Notes: generated by a model from the sequence alone, not told the origin. Shown: positions 1 to 12,200, counted from the first letter of the stretch. The stretch is DNA of 64,000 nt from Xylogone sp. PMI_703 (GCA_021399445.1 JAJTUQ010000002.1:5828001-5892000), one strand, 5' to 3'. Made by a program: numbers and translations.

Positions 1-2479
1 GCCAAGAAGCTCTAGGCTCCAGGACGAAGGGTACGAAAACGAATACGGCGTACGAATAACCAATCTCAGGAGCAGCGGGTAAATAGGACGCTCTTTTAAC
101 CTATTATATCAAATGCTTCGGCCTAGGTCATACGTGTGTATGTGCAATGTATGCGGCCTTAATTAAAACCGGTAACTACCGTATGAGGGGCATTTTGTGA
201 GCAGGTAAAGTGGCTTAGAGACGTAAGACAGTATGGTCTTGATCTGTTCCGGAGCTTCCGGTGAGATTGGATTGCTGATATATTTACATATGTTGGTAGA
301 TTAAGAGAAGTTATGCTGTTGTTTGGAGATTAGACTCGCATGTTGTGGAATATATTAGAATCCTGAGTAGTCAATGAGTATACTCTTCTTACACTGATAG
401 TAATGACGGCTAATACACTGGTTATGATACACTGGTTATGGAAGGGCACTTATCATATAGGGACATCCTATAATATCTCTATTATGGATATATAGCTGTT
501 TCCGAGGACTTAAGGTTGGGGTATCATATTCTTGGCTGCTCTGGCATTACCGGGAAAGGTCACGGCTTTGTTGTATCTTCAAGATTGTCTTCATGTAAAT
601 AGGATCACTCTTAGGCATTATCGTATAATACTACTTTGTCTTTAATTATCGATGTCGATACTAATCCGTAATACTATTATTTGGCTTGCTTGTATCTCAC
701 ATTGCTGGTACTCGAATTTTGTTTCATGAATCCAGGCAGTGAGGTAATGGGACGTTTTCGTATTGCACTCGCATTGAGCTGTAGGCGTCTGCTCAAATGC
801 TAGCACTTTACAAGGTAGCTGGTCATATCCCAGCGGAACAGGATACCAACTTAAGGTTATCTTATCTGACCCTGTTCAATTGTTGCCAATGTGTCAAAAA
901 CGGAACAGATCTCCTGAGAGGTTCCTGTGGCTGTATCCGAAGTTCCCGTGGAGTCCGCTGTGGAGAAGCCTCCGTAGTACGGTCGCATCGAGTTTGTCTG
1001 CGGGTAGTGGCATATGGCACTGTCATTGCAGCTGCGGCTACTATTCCTGTACTACTGATACCTCTGTTCCTATGATAGCTTCCGCAGGGTGATGCTGATG
1101 AATAAGGGGTTAAATCTTCTTTGTTCTCTCGGCGTGACTCAAGACCAACCGGGAGTGATTAGTCCGGCTGACTGGGCGAATCTAGCGCAGCTCCAACTGG
1201 AGCATGCCAAGATAAATAGCTCCACGACCACAACTTTAAAACAACCTCAGTATCCTTCGAATGTCTATGCTTCATAGTTTTCCATGATGCGGATATATCG
1301 CGGAGATAGTAACTTGAGAAACTCTTCTGAGTCAATTCCAGGTCGACATGGTGGGAGCAAGTGGCGCAACCGCTTATTGGAAGGACGTAGATACAGTGGA
1401 CGGTGAGCAGTCGACATCTTCACACCTTTAGTTGGAGTTGAAATAATACCATGAACTACACTCTGTATTGCTACCTACTGATTGTTTCCCATTTCTAGCT
1501 CATACTTTATTCAAGTCCATGCAAGGTAATGAAAGAAACAGAGAAAAGGAGCTATTGTAACATGACCCGCATCCGACGCTAGAAAGCATGGTGCGGCAAG
1601 CATCAGCATGCTGATAGCTAAAGTGGGCGACATAACATACGAGACAATCGATCATCGATCATCCATCCTTGGCTCTGGGACAATCGCTATCTACGCTCAC
1701 GCTTTGCATTTCTGTTTGTCCTAGCAAGCACCTTCTCCATGTGAACAGCTCGTGGCAAGCGCATCCGTCTTTGAGGTAAAGACATGCTGGTACATGGACC
1801 TGTTCCGCTTCAGCATTAGGTGGATCCGCGCTCTTCCTTCAAGCCCATCATGTTTACTAACCAGCATCTATCCAGACACAGTCCACATCGCCGAGGAAGC
1901 TTCCCGATTGCATTCTGCTTAACGAATGATTCTTTCTCCCTTAGGTGGGTGCTTCCCGACGAGCTGGGAATTAGATCGAAGCAGTTGGCGCCAGATACTC
2001 TCTCAATTAATTAAATTTCTCGTCTTGTACTCTCCTTGTGGCGAAGCCTATCGCTGTCTAGCTTCAACTCGCAAGCTGGCCGAAATAGGAAGGTATGATT
2101 TGCGCTGCTGTCAGACTGATGGTCCCCAAGTTGATGAACCCCCATCAATGCAAGCAAATAGTGGTAAAGAGGCTCGAGAGGGTGCGTAGCCCCGCCATTC
2201 CTTCTGCTCATCTAGGATCACTCAATACGAAAAGAGCTTCCTTTTTCGTGCGGTTTCAATGCATCCTTGTCTTGTAATCGCGTATCACCTCGCATTCCTT
2301 ATCTCAACAGTGCCCCGGAATTGCATTAGATGTCCGGATAATAATGTAATCTTGGTTGCACCTACGTGAATCTCAGCCTGAGGAGGGTGGGCGGTTGTAA
2401 TAAATTCTCCCCGCGCGCTGTTAAGCTTTTACCAAGCTGCGAGCCAAGGAGAATCGCTTGGTATTACTAAATCGCAGAT
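1..2479. other. Left-edge interval with no supportable gene
   Basis: The reading frames here are short, overlapping, low-complexity in content and match no family I recognise. A 62-codon frame at 1089-1277 and a 92-codon frame at 797-1075 are the longest on the plus strand and neither extends by plausible splicing. A short direct repeat of TACACTGGTTATG lies near 414-440. The last 150 bases presumably hold the promoter of the oligopeptide transporter, including a CCCCGGA at 2313-2319; no clear TATA box is visible. Confidence 0.5.
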
Positions 2480-5400
2480 ATGGAAGAACCTACTGTCGCT
2501 ACGCAGGATGTGGAATACAGTGATGATGCGAAGAAGGATTCAGGAACCACTTCAATACATTCCAAGGATGTGAGCAAAGAGAAGGATGCTGGAAACTACA
2601 ATGAGTTACCAGTCTACACTGATGTGGAGGGCCAAGAGAGCGAAATCCACCTCGACACTGCTGCTGATATCGTGACCCAAGTCATCGATCTCGAGGACGA
2701 TCCGAACATGAACCCGTGGACTTTTCGCATGTTCTTCCTCGGTATGGTATTGTCTTTTCGTAGCTTCAAATCGAATTCCCATTCCCGCTTCTAACTTCGC
2801 ATAGGAATGGGTCTGTCATGCTTTGGAGCCGTGCTCGAGGAGATTTACAACTTCAAGCCTCAGGTCATTTACGTATCACTCAGTGAGTCTTCAAATTCAT
2901 CGCAATATTCCAAGGGTCAACTAACTTGCATATCATAGTGTTCTTGACTGTTATCGCCTATGTCAGTTGATTTGCCCTTCATACTTCATGTTAAAGATAG
3001 CTAACAAGTTCGTAGGCGGGAGGAGAAGCAATGGCATTGTTGATTCCTCGATGGGGTGCCATTGGCCGGTTCCTCAATCCGGGCCCATTCAACATGAAAG
3101 AGCACGCAGCAATCGTAATTATGGCTTCCTCTGCTTCTGTTAGCGCAACCAGCACATTAGTCGTCGCTGCACAGAAGCTTTACTATGGGGGATACCCAAA
3201 TCAGGGAGGAGCGATCTTCATTACTCTGTCAACGCAACGTACGTTCTAGCATGTCTTTCACAAAGCCTGTCTTCTTTTTGCGTAGGATTTGTTTGACGAC
3301 TAATCAATCCTGCAGTTATCGGGTATGGCCTGGCAGGAATGATGCGGAGAGTGCTGCTCTGGCCAACAAAGATGTTGTATCCTGAGAATCTCCCAATCAC
3401 TACTGTCCTCGAGACTCTTCACAGAGACAAAGCTGGCAATAGAAAGCGAATGAAGGTGTTTTGGATCATTTTCGGAGTGCTGCTGGTGTGGGAAATAGTT
3501 CCTGAGGTAAGCTGCAACCTGTTGACGAGCCCGATCGGACCTCTGACTGTTCATAGTATCTATTCACTATGCTTATCGGGTTCTCAATTTTCTGTCTCGC
3601 GGACCAACATAATCTTGTCTTTACTAACTTGTTCGGAGGCACGGACGGAAATGAGGGATTGGGGTTTCTGTCAATTTGTCTAGACTGGAATTATATCGCT
3701 GGCTTTGGGTCGCCTCTCTGGTTACCGCTTCAGACTTTGACCAACTCTCTTATTGGAACGGTGTGAGTTTACCATCCCCAGTTTGTCATGATCAACGCGA
3801 GGCAAATATGTGAAGACTTCGATTGACTTGTACTAGGTTCTGTGTTATCATGTTCATGGCTTTATATTACGGAAATATATGGAAAGCACAGGACTTCCCC
3901 TTCCTATCCCAGGAACTTTTCAACATCACGGGTGCTAATGCAACAAACCAAGTTGCCTATGACCAGTCGCTGATTCTGAACCCTGACAATACGATTAATG
4001 ATGATGCTATAAAGTTATATGGTGCCCCTTGGCTTACAGCTAGTAAGAACTGATCAGTCCTTTGAATTAGCCAATCTAGTCCTGCGCTGTGTCTTGTCTC
4101 ATGTAGTCCACCTGCACAAATATTTCCGCAAGTTGCATTGTTATAATATTTATTTCTTAATCAGACTTCAATGGGATATAGCTGACTTTGGGACCTTCTA
4201 GGTTATGTGTTTAGCCTTATCACAACCAACGCTGGTTTCACGGGTAATTTCGTCCACATGTTCCTCTGGAATTATGCCGAGATCAAGACTGGACTGAGTT
4301 TTCTTGCGTTAAGCTACATCAAGAAGAATTTTAGCATTGCTAACCTTAAATACCTCCTCACACCTTCCACTTACTTCTTCTGGAGAAACACGGGAAAACG
4401 AACTGAGGAAGAAAAACAAGCTCTGTTGGACGATCCAGAAATTGACCCCCACTACAAAGTCATGATTCGGAACGACTACGACGAGTGCCCATCTAGCTGG
4501 TACTTCTTCGCCTTCTTAGCCAGTTTTATCACTGTAATGACTTGTCTGTATGTCATTAAGTCGACACTGCCATGGTGGGGTGTCATTTTTGCCATGATTA
4601 CTCTATGGATTCTCATGCTGTTTTTTGGCGCACAATATGCAATGACAGGATTTCAGTTTAATGTCGGAAATGTTATGCAAACAATTGCTGGTTACTGTTT
4701 CCCTCGGGCTCCAGTTGGTAAGTGCCATTTAGCTTGTCACATAAGGAGTGAGGCTAACATTTCTTCAAGCAAACATGTATTTCCTGGTTTTGACTTTCAA
4801 CGCCCTGCAACAAGGACAATATCTGCTACGTGATTTAAAACTTGCTCAGCAAGCCAAACTCTCACCAAAGTGTACCTATGCTACTCAAGTCATCGGTTGT
4901 ATCTTTGGCGCCATTCTTAATTACATTATGATGCAGAGGTAATTTCCACCTTCATAATCGTATATGGACACACGCAATCTGACAAATCCTAGCATCGTCA
5001 AGGCACAAACCCCGATTCTTCTCTCTGCCGAAGGAACGTCCATCTGGTCAGGCGCCTGGGTGCAGTCTATCAATTCCAACGGCATCGCCTGGGCCATGGC
5101 TCCCGAGATGTTCTCGTTCGGACAACGCTATCAATGGGTGTCAGCAGCTTACTTCTTTGGCTTCCTCCTTCCGGTCCCATTCTATATCATGCATAAGCTC
5201 TTTCCCAGGCAATGGATATGGAGTTACTTAAACCTGTCCATAATCTTCTGGTACATGGGCTACCTCGTAGTCGGTGTCAACTCTTCGGTCTGGATCTACT
5301 TCGTCATCGGCTATGTGGGGCAATGGTACTTCAGGAAGTATCGACCACAGCAGTTCATCAGGTGGAACTATCTTGTGTCTGCTGGCATGGATGGTGGAAC

Positions 5401-5533
5401 CCAAGTTATGGTTTTCGTGCTCAGTTTCGCGGTTGCGGGTGCCAGTGGAAAGGCGAGGCCGTTTCCACAGTGGTGGGGAAACAATATCAACGGGAACGCA
5501 GACCGCTGTGCATATAACTTCGCGAGTGAATGA
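2480..5533 (+). CDS. Oligopeptide transporter, OPT family (PT clade)
   Basis: This is a proton-coupled small-peptide importer of the plasma membrane. I model ten exons: 2480-2741, 2805-2882, 2939-2961, 3016-3238, 3316-3506, 3557-3762, 3837-4042, 4202-4717, 4770-4938 and 4993-5533. They sum to 2415 nt with every junction in phase, giving 804 residues, a normal OPT length. Diagnostic stretches are the acidic DLEDDP before the first membrane segment, the NPGPFNMKEH motif, the DQHNLVF segment and the C-terminal PFPQWWGNNINGNADRC signature. The soluble N-terminus is acidic and Ser/Thr-rich. The 159-nt intron before exon 8 is the longest and least certain. The gene appears intact. Substrate (tetra/pentapeptides, glutathione or siderophore-like peptides) cannot be told from sequence. 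Confidence 0.93.
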
Positions 5534-6268
5534 TATATATGATACCATAGGGTGTATTAAGTGAGGAATCTGTCGAGTAGGTAGTCTTGTGGAAAATTAT
5601 GTAGATGGATCATTCAGGGTTAAATACCTAAATGATTCATACGAAGCCTGCAGCACATAGTAAGCAACAGCTTAAGCCAATGATACGCACAACTTATCTG
5701 GTCTTTATTCAATTATGCCAAATTAGGCTACCGTTTCATTAGTGCTAGTGGAATGTAACAAGCAATATAGAATAAGTGAACTAAAAATCAAGTGACGGGT
5801 ATAAATCCGCACTCTCGGGACCGAACTACCTACTACAGCCAGTCCGCGTATGCTCTCCAGGGTCAGAATAATTCGGCAACTCGAATCGGCAGAACCCTCA
5901 TAGGGTATCCATCCGTTCAATATGAAACAGGGCTGGATGGATAATTTGTGAATTCTATGTGACGCTCAAAATGGGGGCAAGTGCAAATATCAAATGCGTA
6001 GACTTTGACGGCTAGCCCGCCGGTTTACAGGTATCCCCAGCCTCATGGGGAATTTGGGGCAAAGCCAACCATTACGCGTACCCCATACTAGTTTTTCTTA
6101 GAAAAGCTACTTTCAAGGCCCCCGCACGGGGACTCCAGATACTGGGGAGTATTTCGGTTCTAGTGTCGCTTGGCTAGCTCTTGTGCTTTTCTTATATAGA
6201 GCTGGTGATCCCTTTCCGTGCTTGGATTCCTGGTGTTGAGTTTTCGGTCTCGTATCTTATCCGTGAAG
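5534..6268. other. Intergenic region with promoter of the ACS transporter
   Basis: No reading frame of interest is present. Two G/C-rich patches near 6010-6060 include CCCCAGCCTCATGGGG, an interrupted inverted repeat. The 3' end of the OPT gene and the promoter of the next gene must both lie here. Confidence 0.5.
6193..6199 (+). promoter_or_regulatory. Probable TATA box of the ACS transporter
   Basis: TATATAG lies about 70 bp upstream of the chosen start codon at 6269, a plausible distance for a filamentous fungal core promoter. It supports the second in-frame ATG (6269) rather than the one at 6218. Confidence 0.4.
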
Positions 6269-7889
6269 ATGGCTTCAGCAGAGACAGGAGCTACCATTGA
6301 GGACAAGCACGTTGAACGGGCAATAGAGCACTCTCACGTTAATGAAGAGTATGAGAGAACTGCTCAACTAGCGGCAGAGAGTGGTAAAGCCGCGACTGAT
6401 AAGTGAGTCCAGATCTACCCCTGATTACACTGATCATTATAACCACTAACCATAACCATCGCGATCTAGATATGGAGAGTCCCTCGTTCACTTCGACCCT
6501 GTCGCCGAAGCCAAGCTCCGCTGGAAAATAGACCTATACATCGTACCTATCGTTGCGCTGCTAAATCTCTTTTGCTTCATCGATCGGGCCAACATTGGCA
6601 ACGCGAAGCTGGCTGGTTTCGATGAAGACCTCCATCTCGTTGGCTACGACTACAACAAGGTGATTTCGATCTTTTACGTCTCGTATATCATCTTTGAGCT
6701 TCCTGCCACGATGGTTTGCAAAATCATTGGGCCAGGATGGTTCATTCCGGCTACTACTCTTGGTTTCGGCATTTGCTCCATCTGTACTGCATTTGTGCAC
6801 AACATACAGAGTGCTTGCGGCGTCCGCTTTCTCCTCGGGATGTTTGAGGCAGGACTGCTGCCAGGAGTGTCTTACTATCTCTCTAGATGGTATAGAAGGA
6901 GTGAGCTGACTTTCCGACTATCTTTATATGTTGTTGCGGCCCCTCTATCGGGTGCTTTTGGCGGCCTCTTGGCTTCGGGTATCCTGAAGCTCTCTCACTT
7001 CGGTAGTCTGCATACGTGGCGAATGATCTTTGCTATAGAGGGCATTATTACTTGTGGACTAGCAATCTTTGCATTCTTTGCATTAACAGATCGCCCTGCG
7101 ACGGCTAGGTGGCTCAGCCAGGAGGAGAAGGACCTCGCCGTCGCTCGTATAAAATCGGAGCGCGTTGCTACCACAGAAGTCCTCGACAAAGTGGACAGTA
7201 CTAAGTTGCTACGAGGGATCCTAAACCCTGTTACTCTTGCAACTTCTTTTATCTTCCTTTTGGACAATATCACAGTTCAAGGACTTGCGTTCTTCGCCCC
7301 AACGGTTGTCGCCACGATATACCCTCATAGCAGCGTCATCTCGCAGCAACTTCACACGGTTCCACCCTATATTGTCGGTTCATTCTTTGTTCTCTTCTTC
7401 AGCTTTGTAGGCTGGAGGATCGACCGTCGTAACATCTTCCTTATCCTGAGTGCACCATTATGTATCGTTGGCTATATAATGTTCTTAGCTAGTAGGGTAC
7501 CAGACGTCAGATACGGTGCAACTTTCCTGATCGCCAGTGGGGCCTATGCATATGGCGCTCTAACTAATGCCCAAGTATCAGCAAACGTGGTGTCTGATAC
7601 CGCAAGAGCAGCTGCCATTGGGACGAATGTTATGTTCGGTAATATTGGAGGTTTGATATCCACCTGGTCCTTCCTACCGTTTGATGCTCCTGACTATCAT
7701 ATTGGGAATGGTTTAAACCTTGCCACAATGTGCACTATTTTTATTTCTTCGATTCTGCTCCATTTATGGATGAAATGGGATAACAGGAAGAGAAGTAGGA
7801 TGAATGTGGATTCAGCACTTGAGGGGCTTAGTGTCAGGACTATTCAGGACTTGGATTGGAGGAATCCGGCATTTAGGTGGAGACTATGA
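6269..7889 (+). CDS. MFS transporter, anion:cation symporter (Dal5/Tna1-like)
   Basis: This is a plasma-membrane permease of the ACS family, whose fungal members import allantoate, nicotinate, pantothenate, biotin precursors or other carboxylates. Exons 6269-6402 and 6470-7889 join in phase to give 517 residues. Family marks are the WKIDLYIVP and FIDRANIGNAKL segments at the first membrane helix, the FYVSYIIFELP second helix, the RFLLGMFEAGLLPG motif and the typical ending DWRNPAFRWRL. The start at 6269 (MASAET) is preferred because the upstream in-frame 17 codons are hydrophobic and unlike the charged N-termini usual here. No lesion is seen. The substrate is not predictable from sequence alone. 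Confidence 0.9.
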
Positions 7890-8644
7890 TTTAGTTTACG
7901 TAGGCGGTATACTGTATAGATATTATAGTCAGGATACTTGATGATGTGTTTGATATTTAATTTATTCGTCAACCAAGTTATATAGCTTTCCGAAGAGCAA
8001 GGCCCCAGTACGCAACACAATGGTAGTTCTAGTCTGCCCCAAGTGGCCAGCAACAATGAGAACAAAACGGAGACTCGAAGTAAAATAGATGGTACGTACG
8101 AAAGTTGCATCAATGAAACGCAAATTACCGGCTGTATTATATGCACCTCATAAGAATAATACGCAGTTATCCTTGTCTGTAGCTTCCAATCTCTGTATAG
8201 GCTTTTCGTTAAACTCAAGTTCAACCGCCATGTTCCTTCCGTCGCTTATTCTTCTTCTTCTTCTTCGCCATATAGTAGCGTATCAAGAACCGCGCTGTTC
8301 CTATTCAACTTGTCTTCTAGTCTCTTCTGCAATCTGTACCTATATGTATTCATTAATAATGAGTCACTGGACTGAGAGGTATCGAATCTTACGAGTTCAT
8401 TGTAAGGGCCATGGTAAGTAAGTTTGTGGCAGAGCTTACGCCCAAGAAAATTTTGACAGGTCCGATGGGTGTCATTGTATATATTGGATTTTAGATAATT
8501 GTAAGCGTTTGAAAAGTATAACTTAAAGTAGTTGCTGGAACTGAGCAGCAAATTACGGCGTTTTATAAATGGGTTCAGTTGGGATGGAAATGAATTGTCT
8601 GCCTTGGGCCAAATAAACTCAGCCAGGCACCAACTAAGCCATGG

Positions 8645-8725
8645 ATTTAATTGGCTTGCTTGAATTCAAAGGGCCAATTAAATGAAGCACTTCGACAAGT
8701 GCTTTGCAAGCGAACCAATTAAATC
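8645..8725. repeat. Nested inverted repeats (cruciform-prone)
   Basis: A perfect 11-bp inverted repeat (ATTTAATTGGC at 8645-8655, GCCAATTAAAT at 8673-8683) is followed by a perfect 8-bp hairpin (AAGCACTT, loop CGAC, AAGTGCTT, 8685-8704). The outer left arm is then matched again by CCAATTAAATC at 8715-8725. The arrangement suggests a small decayed mobile element or replication-slippage product, but no second copy was seen. Confidence 0.6.
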
Positions 8726-8803
8726 GGTAACTGGATATATACCTTGGAATGAACCAAATACGATTGTGACTCGTCACTGCGCTGGAAAGGTAAAGCTACG
8801 AGA

Positions 8804-8950
8804 TATTTATAGATGGCGACTGGTGACTCATATTGATGACAGTCCCTATAATTATATCACAGTGGTAATTCTCGACTGCTAATAATCTGGAACCGTTTGT
8901 GAATAATTGCGATAATGCTGCACTGGAATTATTGACATCGATGATTAAGT
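8804..8950. repeat. Duplicated segment A, copy 1 (partner at 11358-11480)
   Basis: The stretch around ACTCATATTGATG followed by CCCTATAATTATA and later GACTGC, AATCTGGAAC and ATCGATGAT is matched in order and in the same orientation at 11358-11480, with many substitutions and small indels. Together with the gene fragment at 11517-11707 it indicates that a larger unit spanning the beta-lactamase-like gene was once duplicated. Confidence 0.7.
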
Positions 8951-9361
8951 GGCATATTCTTATGTTATAAGGCTCAGCTGAAGAGGTCTCTGATGAGTCC
9001 GAACTTGATGACGATGTAATAAAGAATTCAGTAGAGGAACTCAGTTCATTTCAGAGTGAGAGCCAAGGCCTGGTCTTGCTGAAATACACGCCCGCTTGTT
9101 CTCTAGGCAAGTCTGAAGCGGAGTTGTGGTGTCGAAAGAGGTATTGAGACTAGTTGCTGAGGTGAATTAGACCTGAATTGGATTCTACCTGTTTCAAAAA
9201 TCTATATTAGTCGAAAATTGAATTTAATAACACATAATAAACATGCGAAATGGGCTAAATGCTGGAACATATGATGGCTTGTTCTCGAGTGGAGTTAAGT
9301 ACCTGAACTGATGCTAGCATCACTAATTATCCTTTATGACCACTACCTCCATGACATTTCC

Positions 9362-10759
9362 TTAACCGAATCTGTTATACATTTCCTTTTCAAAAAGCTG
9401 CTGATACTCCTGCATTTTCGCATCGCCAAATGGTATCAAATTACTTGCATAGAACATGCACAACCCTGCTGCTCTATCAATCGACCACATCAAATTCGTT
9501 AACCCAGCCCATTGTAGCGTTCCTTTTCGCAAGCCGGTGGTCTCCAAATCACCCATAATAAGTCGTGAGCCAAGACCCCACTGAAGCGGAGTCCCCGCGG
9601 GTACGTCAGTGAAGTTGCCTCGAGACCGATCCATCCAGGCTTCAAAAGCTTTGACTGCATCAGGACCGATCTGAGGGGTGAACATTTGGTCCACCATTGC
9701 TGAGGAGAGTAATTTCTCATCATTAACTAAAAGTGATAATAAAATTTTGACATAATCTGTGGGAGCTGCAATGACTCCAGCTCCACCCCATTCATCTGCC
9801 ATAGGATACTTGAAGAATGTTTCGTCGGTATATTCAACTTTTTCATCGCTATTGTAAGTCGGCTCTCTCGCAATTCTTTTCGCAGTACCGCGCTTGGACA
9901 TCCCTACCAGACGTCTTTTTACTTCTGGGTGTTCATCAGGATGAAACGTCAACAGTGTTATGCCTAAAGGATGCCATATGTTCTTCTCCATATATGATTG
10001 GAGGGTTACATTATCGTTGAGGCGAGAGACAAGGACACCAGCCCAGTCATGGCCAACACCATATTCCCAGCTGGTACCTGGCTCAAATAGAAGAGGCACT
10101 GTAATCTGATCAACCAAGCTGTTGCTCTTAGGCCAGCCGTTTGCGGCTTTGGATTTTGACCATTGAACGAGACGAGGGTTACCTCCTGGATAAGTAAATC
10201 CGGAGGTGTGAGTTAATAAGGCTCTAGGCAAAAGTCAAAGTCTGTCCGAAGTATTGCTATACCAAAAATCACTACAGAGACATACCGTAGTGTTATCTTG
10301 TTTACTGCTTTCTTCAGAATTGGCTCTTGAGACTCATCGAATCCGGTTATGACTTCAATATCCTTAAACTCAGGTATTATGTCTGAAAGGTCGTCGTCCA
10401 AACCGATCTGACCTCTGTCTACACACTGAAGTGCAGCTACAGAGGTTATGAGCTTGGTACAGGAAGCAAGTACAAAACAGTCATCAGGGGAAAGCGGTTG
10501 CAAGGGATCGCCCTTGAGAGATCTGTATCCGAATGCTTTCTGGTATAGTATCTCGCCTAAGTTATACTAAGTTAGGAACAGCTATGCAATCCGAGAAAAT
10601 AGCATATTCGTAGAGATAGACACTGTCTAATTTGTCCATATCATTATTTCGAGAAACTACCCGATGCAACGTACCTTTTGAATTACCGCAAATCAGTACG
10701 GCGCCTGGGATGTACCTATCCTCACATGCTTTCTGAAATTGTTCTTCAAATGAAGGCAT
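9362..10759 (-). CDS. Serine beta-lactamase-like hydrolase/acyltransferase (class C fold)
   Basis: The family uses a nucleophilic Ser and includes fungal esterases, transacylases such as LovD, and hydrolases of unknown substrate; probably cytosolic since no signal peptide is seen. My model is 10759-10675, a 23-nt microexon 10626-10604, 10539-10286 and 10223-9362, in phase and giving 407 residues. The catalytic SxxK is Ser62-Cys-Thr-Lys65 and the paired Tyr is Tyr175 in EYGVGHDW; HTSGF follows the third exon. The microexon is needed to supply VYLYEY between GNSK and KAFGYRSL. Its donor reads GC rather than GT, whereas the decayed duplicate at 11517-11707 has GT at that place. The microexon and GC donor are the least secure parts. 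Confidence 0.83.
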
Positions 10760-11357
10760 TTCGAAATATGCAGTTGAATAGAATGGATGAGTAGGTATCT
10801 ATTAGAGAGCTATAAGCGTAGTGTTATTGCTATCTGATGAAGGACTCTGAGGTTATAGCAAGTATTTGTAAATGCGAAGGCTTGGCTGCCTGGTTACGTT
10901 ATGGTATACAGTACTACTAATGATAGAGGGAGCCTACAAGAGTAAGGAAGGAAATAGATATATGTTACAATTTGGTAACCGAGATCTCCGTGCTCATTCT
11001 CTGGTGGGATTAGTGTGCATGAAGGATATTTTAAATCAGTGGTGGGGTCGTTTAGACGCGATAGTGCAGTTGCGAAGATAGGCGTTAGATGCCACTTCAA
11101 TCCACCTATCAGGCCCTGACTTATATATCTCCAAGTACGCCATGTCGATATGCATATACAACCGACTAACACGCGAATGGTTTTACGTGATCCTTACGGC
11201 CGTTAATATAATTACCAGTATTGATGATGCTTGTTGACCATTCCCATTTCGACCACATTGTTGGTGACAACTGGAGTAGCGAGGCCCACAGGCAGTAGTC
11301 TGAGGCATAGCTAGCGTCTTTAATAAAGCATGCTTTATTCGATATAACGATCAAGTT
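10760..11357. other. Intergenic interval upstream of the beta-lactamase-like gene
   Basis: I see no supportable gene. It should carry the promoter of the minus-strand hydrolase that begins at 10759. Small frames on both strands overlap each other and lack family features. Confidence 0.45.
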
Positions 11358-11480
11358 GAATATCTATAGAAGATGACTGGTTACTCATATTGATGGCAAC
11401 CCCTATAATTATACATCAGTGATAATCCCCGACTGCGAACAATCTGGAACTGCTACACTGGGATCATCGATAGAGATGAT
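11358..11480. repeat. Duplicated segment A, copy 2
   Basis: This is the diverged counterpart of 8804-8950, in the same orientation. It sits immediately before the gene fragment at 11517-11707, so the order segment A then hydrolase 5' part is the same as at the original locus, but about 1.5 kb of intervening gene is missing. Confidence 0.65.
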
Positions 11481-11516
11481 GCCTAAAAGCTTAACTGTTA
11501 AGCGAATACCAAAGAG

Positions 11517-11707
11517 TTATCGGAGGAAAGCGGTTATAGGGATCACCCTTGAGAGATTGATATCTGGATGCTTTCTAGTATAGTCTCTCACCTAAAGTTG
11601 TACTCAGTTAAAAAGTAATTAAGCGATCTGGGAAAATAACGTATTCATAGAGATAGACACTGTCTAACTTGTCCATATCATTGTTTTGAACTGCCAACTA
11701 ATGCATC
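11517..11707 (-). pseudogene. Decayed 5' fragment of a duplicate beta-lactamase-like gene
   Basis: The sequence aligns by eye over its full length with 10484-10680, that is with the third-exon start, second intron, microexon and first intron of the neighbouring hydrolase, at roughly four identical bases in five. It preserves the acceptor before AAAGCAT, the microexon and a GT at the microexon donor. The rest of the gene is absent and several indels break the frame, so it cannot encode the enzyme. Confidence 0.8.
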
Positions 11708-12007
11708 AACGAATATAAGTGTAAGGAACTAAAACATAAGTTCTATTCTATTATATTGTGTTATAAAAGCTTAATCATGATGTATTTGTTTATAAAGCAG
11801 CCAAAAGGACTATATAGTCTTCCATAGCAAAAATTTCCTTGTGCGGATGACTTAACTCTTTCCTGCTTGGCAATTCGGTTATAAACGAAGATTCAAGATT
11901 AATGGTTTCTGAGCTAGTGGCGATTCAGTAACTAAGGTCGTAGGCGAGAGCAAAATGTATTTGTTTATGCTGAGGTGAGCACCGATGTTAGAAACCATCT
12001 TTTTATA
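11708..12007. other. Non-coding filler before the truncated MITE
   Basis: No gene is supportable. The stretch is AT-rich and shows no clear continuation of the duplicated hydrolase unit. Confidence 0.4.
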
Positions 12008-12200
12008 CTATCCATACCCCCATAATACTTGATTACTTATAAGGGCGAAACTGGAGAAATATTGCGACGTCGACAGGCCTCCGCGTAAGATTGGTTAAGA
12101 ACTACAAGGATCTTATAAGCTCAATGGGGAACTTTCGATTATTTTTTAATCTTGTATACCCGGGTTTGAGCAAATGAGAACGTCAGCTGCATGGGCGCTA
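12008..12200 (+). mobile_element. MITE copy 1, right end truncated
   Basis: The left terminus CTATCC followed by CCCCCATAATACTTG is preceded by TA, and the interior matches the other two copies (CTGGAGAAATATTGC, CCGCGTAAGAT, CTTATAAGCTCAAT, GAGCAAATGAGAA). The right terminal inverted repeat is missing; similarity stops around 12195-12205. Orientation matches the copy at 42019-42247 and is opposite to that at 15023-15253. It is non-coding, and transposition would depend on a transposase supplied from elsewhere. Confidence 0.8.

Larger units (their letters stand above)
7890..9361. other. Gene-poor interval with palindrome and a duplicated segment
   Basis: This lies between the 3' ends of the ACS transporter and the beta-lactamase-like gene. 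It holds a CTT-rich microsatellite near 8247-8269, the nested palindrome at 8645-8725 and a segment at about 8804-8950 that recurs at 11358-11480. From 8970 to 9145 one frame stays open and encodes an acidic Ser/Asp/Glu-rich peptide without a start codon, possibly a remnant of a decayed gene. I cannot name it. Confidence 0.45.

Noticed and set aside
8990..9010. CTGATGAGTCC resembling a hammerhead ribozyme core
   Set aside because: The stem II partner and the GAAA that must follow are absent (GACGATG instead), and the bases translate as an acidic peptide frame. No ribozyme fold is supported.
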